From assembly GCF_019056515.1 (NCBI RefSeq), contig NZ_CP064873.1, positions 2,976,001-3,040,000 on the forward strand: a stretch of DNA of 64,000 nt. Reading direction: 5' to 3'. A program made the position numbers and the translations under genes. Source of the DNA: Microbacterium paraoxydans. Its GTDB lineage: Bacteria; Actinomycetota; Actinomycetes; Actinomycetales; Microbacteriaceae. A model generated the notes under the pieces. It searched no databases, was not told the origin of the DNA, and saw only the letters and a program-made list of their open reading frames with translations. This document shows positions 62,906 to 64,000 of this stretch, one piece after another (the first letter of the stretch is position 1; every line of letters starts with the position of its first letter).

Positions 62906-64000
62906 ATGATCATCGCCCACGACCTCGGCACCACCGGGAACAAGGCGTCCCTGCACCACGACGACGGCCGTCTGATCGCCGCGGTCACCGTGCCGTACCC
63001 GGCCCACTTCGCGGCCGGCGGCGTCGCTGAGCAGGACCCGGCCGACTGGTGGCACGCGGTCGTCACGGCGACCCGCGACCTCCTCTCGCGCACCGGCACC
63101 GCCGCCGCCGAGGTCGCGGGCCTCGTGGTCAGCGGACAGATGATGGGCGCCGTGCTGCTCGACGCCGATGGCGAGCCCGCACGAGCCGCGATCATCTGGG
63201 CCGACACCCGCGCCGGCGCCCAGCAGCGCGAGCTCGAGGCGGCGGTCGGTGCCGAGCGCGCCTACGGGATCCTCGGCCACCGCCTGAACCCCACCTACTC
63301 CCTCGAGAAGATCATGTGGGTGCGCGACAACGAGCCCGAGGTGTGGCAGCGCGTGCGCCGGGTGTGCGTCGCCAAGGACTTCATCGTGCTGCGGCTGACC
63401 GGGCGGCTCGCCACGGACCGGTCGGACGCCTCGGGCACCAATGCGTACGACCAGGTCGCGGGCACGTGGTCGCCGGAGATCCTCGCGGCCGCGCGGCTCG
63501 ACCCCGCCCTGTTCCCCGAGATCCTGGAGTCGACGCAGATCGCGGGCCCGCTCACGCCCGCCGCGGCCGAGGCGCTCGGGCTGCACATCGGCGTCCAGGT
63601 CGTGATGGGCGGGGGCGACGGACCGCTCGCCGCGGTCGGCTCCGGCGTCGTGGCCCCGGAGGACGGCGCCTACGTGTGCCTCGGCACCTCCTCGTGGATC
63701 TCCTTCGCGGCCGACGCCCCGCTGCACGACCCCGCGATGCGCACCTTCACGTTCGACAACGTCGTGCCCGCGTCGTTCGTGCCGACCGCGACCATGCAGG
63801 CCGGCGGCGCCTCGGTGCAGTGGATCGCCGAAGCCCTCTCCGTCGACCCCGCACACCCCGAGACGGGGCGCCTCGTCGCCGAAGCCGCGAGTGACATCGA
63901 CACCGACGACCTCTACTTCCTCCCGTACCTGCTCGGCGAGCGCTCCCCGCTGTGGGACCCGGATGCGCGCGGGGCCTTCGTCGGTCTCGCCCGCCACCAC
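62906..64000 (+). CDS. FGGY-family carbohydrate kinase (xylulokinase-like), 3'-partial
   Basis: The first 365 residues are visible; the window ends inside the gene. ATP-binding motif AHDLGTTGNKASLHHDDG and the second-domain loop VVMGGGDGPLAAVGSGVVAPEDGAYVCLGTSSWIS are typical of FGGY kinases. AGLVVSGQMMGAVLLDADGEPARAAIIWADTRA carries the sugar-site aspartate. It would phosphorylate a ketose made by the cupin isomerase, probably xylulose- or rhamnulose-like; the family does not settle which. Starts 9 bp after the isomerase stop. Confidence 0.9.
   Translation, partial: MIIAHDLGTTGNKASLHHDDGRLIAAVTVPYPAHFAAGGVAEQDPADWWHAVVTATRDLLSRTGTAAAEVAGLVVSGQMMGAVLLDADGEPARAAIIWADTRAGAQQRELEAAVGAERAYGILGHRLNPTYSLEKIMWVRDNEPEVWQRVRRVCVAKDFIVLRLTGRLATDRSDASGTNAYDQVAGTWSPEILAAARLDPALFPEILESTQIAGPLTPAAAEALGLHIGVQVVMGGGDGPLAAVGSGVVAPEDGAYVCLGTSSWISFAADAPLHDPAMRTFTFDNVVPASFVPTATMQAGGASVQWIAEALSVDPAHPETGRLVAEAASDIDTDDLYFLPYLLGERSPLWDPDARGAFVGLARHH

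Overview
The window is high-GC, densely packed DNA with many 1-bp and 4-bp start/stop overlaps and many GTG starts. It looks like a chromosomal segment of a Gram-positive actinobacterium, most likely a Microbacterium-like member of the Microbacteriaceae. That placement is inference from gene content (dimethylarginine hydrolase-rocD pair, large fused PutA, ETF with a cytochrome b, MsiK-type ABC importers without their own ATPase, leaderless regulator genes). I saw no rRNA, tRNA, CRISPR array, prophage or insertion sequence.

Region 1 (1-23 kb) is housekeeping and amino-acid metabolism: a solitary beta-class DNA methyltransferase, lipoate ligase, CutC, a MarR/MFS efflux pair, a dimethylargininase-like enzyme with ornithine aminotransferase, an autoregulated three-gene HTH operon, PutA, a thiolase, and etfB-etfA followed by a cytochrome b that carries three copies of a 16-residue motif. 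Region 2 (24-38 kb) is branched-chain acyl-CoA and propionate catabolism. mmsA, an acyl-CoA dehydrogenase, mmsB and an enoyl-CoA hydratase form a valine/isobutyryl-CoA pathway. A GntR regulator with prpD, prpB and prpC forms the methylcitrate pathway for the propionyl-CoA produced; prpC is split by a one-base frameshift.

Region 3 (38.3-64 kb) is a contiguous carbohydrate-use locus, the most interesting part of the window. It has two ABC importers. One secreted protein is a 1357-residue beta-helix, and another is a beta-propeller with the two-histidine pattern of ulvan or rhamnose-glucuronate lyases plus a discoidin domain. Cytosolic parts are an unrecognised 638-residue protein, two esterase-like hydrolases, a FAD oxidoreductase, and a non-phosphorylating sugar-acid set (aldo/keto reductase, lactonase, RraA-like putative aldolase). 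A cupin sugar isomerase and an FGGY kinase follow. Regulators are an FCD-GntR, a DeoR protein and a LacI-type protein without its DNA-binding domain. A common ATCGAYTA operator core in three promoters ties the first half together. The substrate is not identifiable from sequence; a plant or algal glycan rich in 6-deoxy-sugar and uronic acid is my working guess.

A second theme is intergenic DNA. Several families of imperfect palindromes of nearly fixed length (59 bp x4, 50 bp x9, 66-67 bp x3, plus single 77- and 82-bp elements) occupy gaps, and most lie a few bases from a stop codon. Arms are conserved and interiors vary. They may act as 3'-end or termination elements or as a REP-like mobile family.
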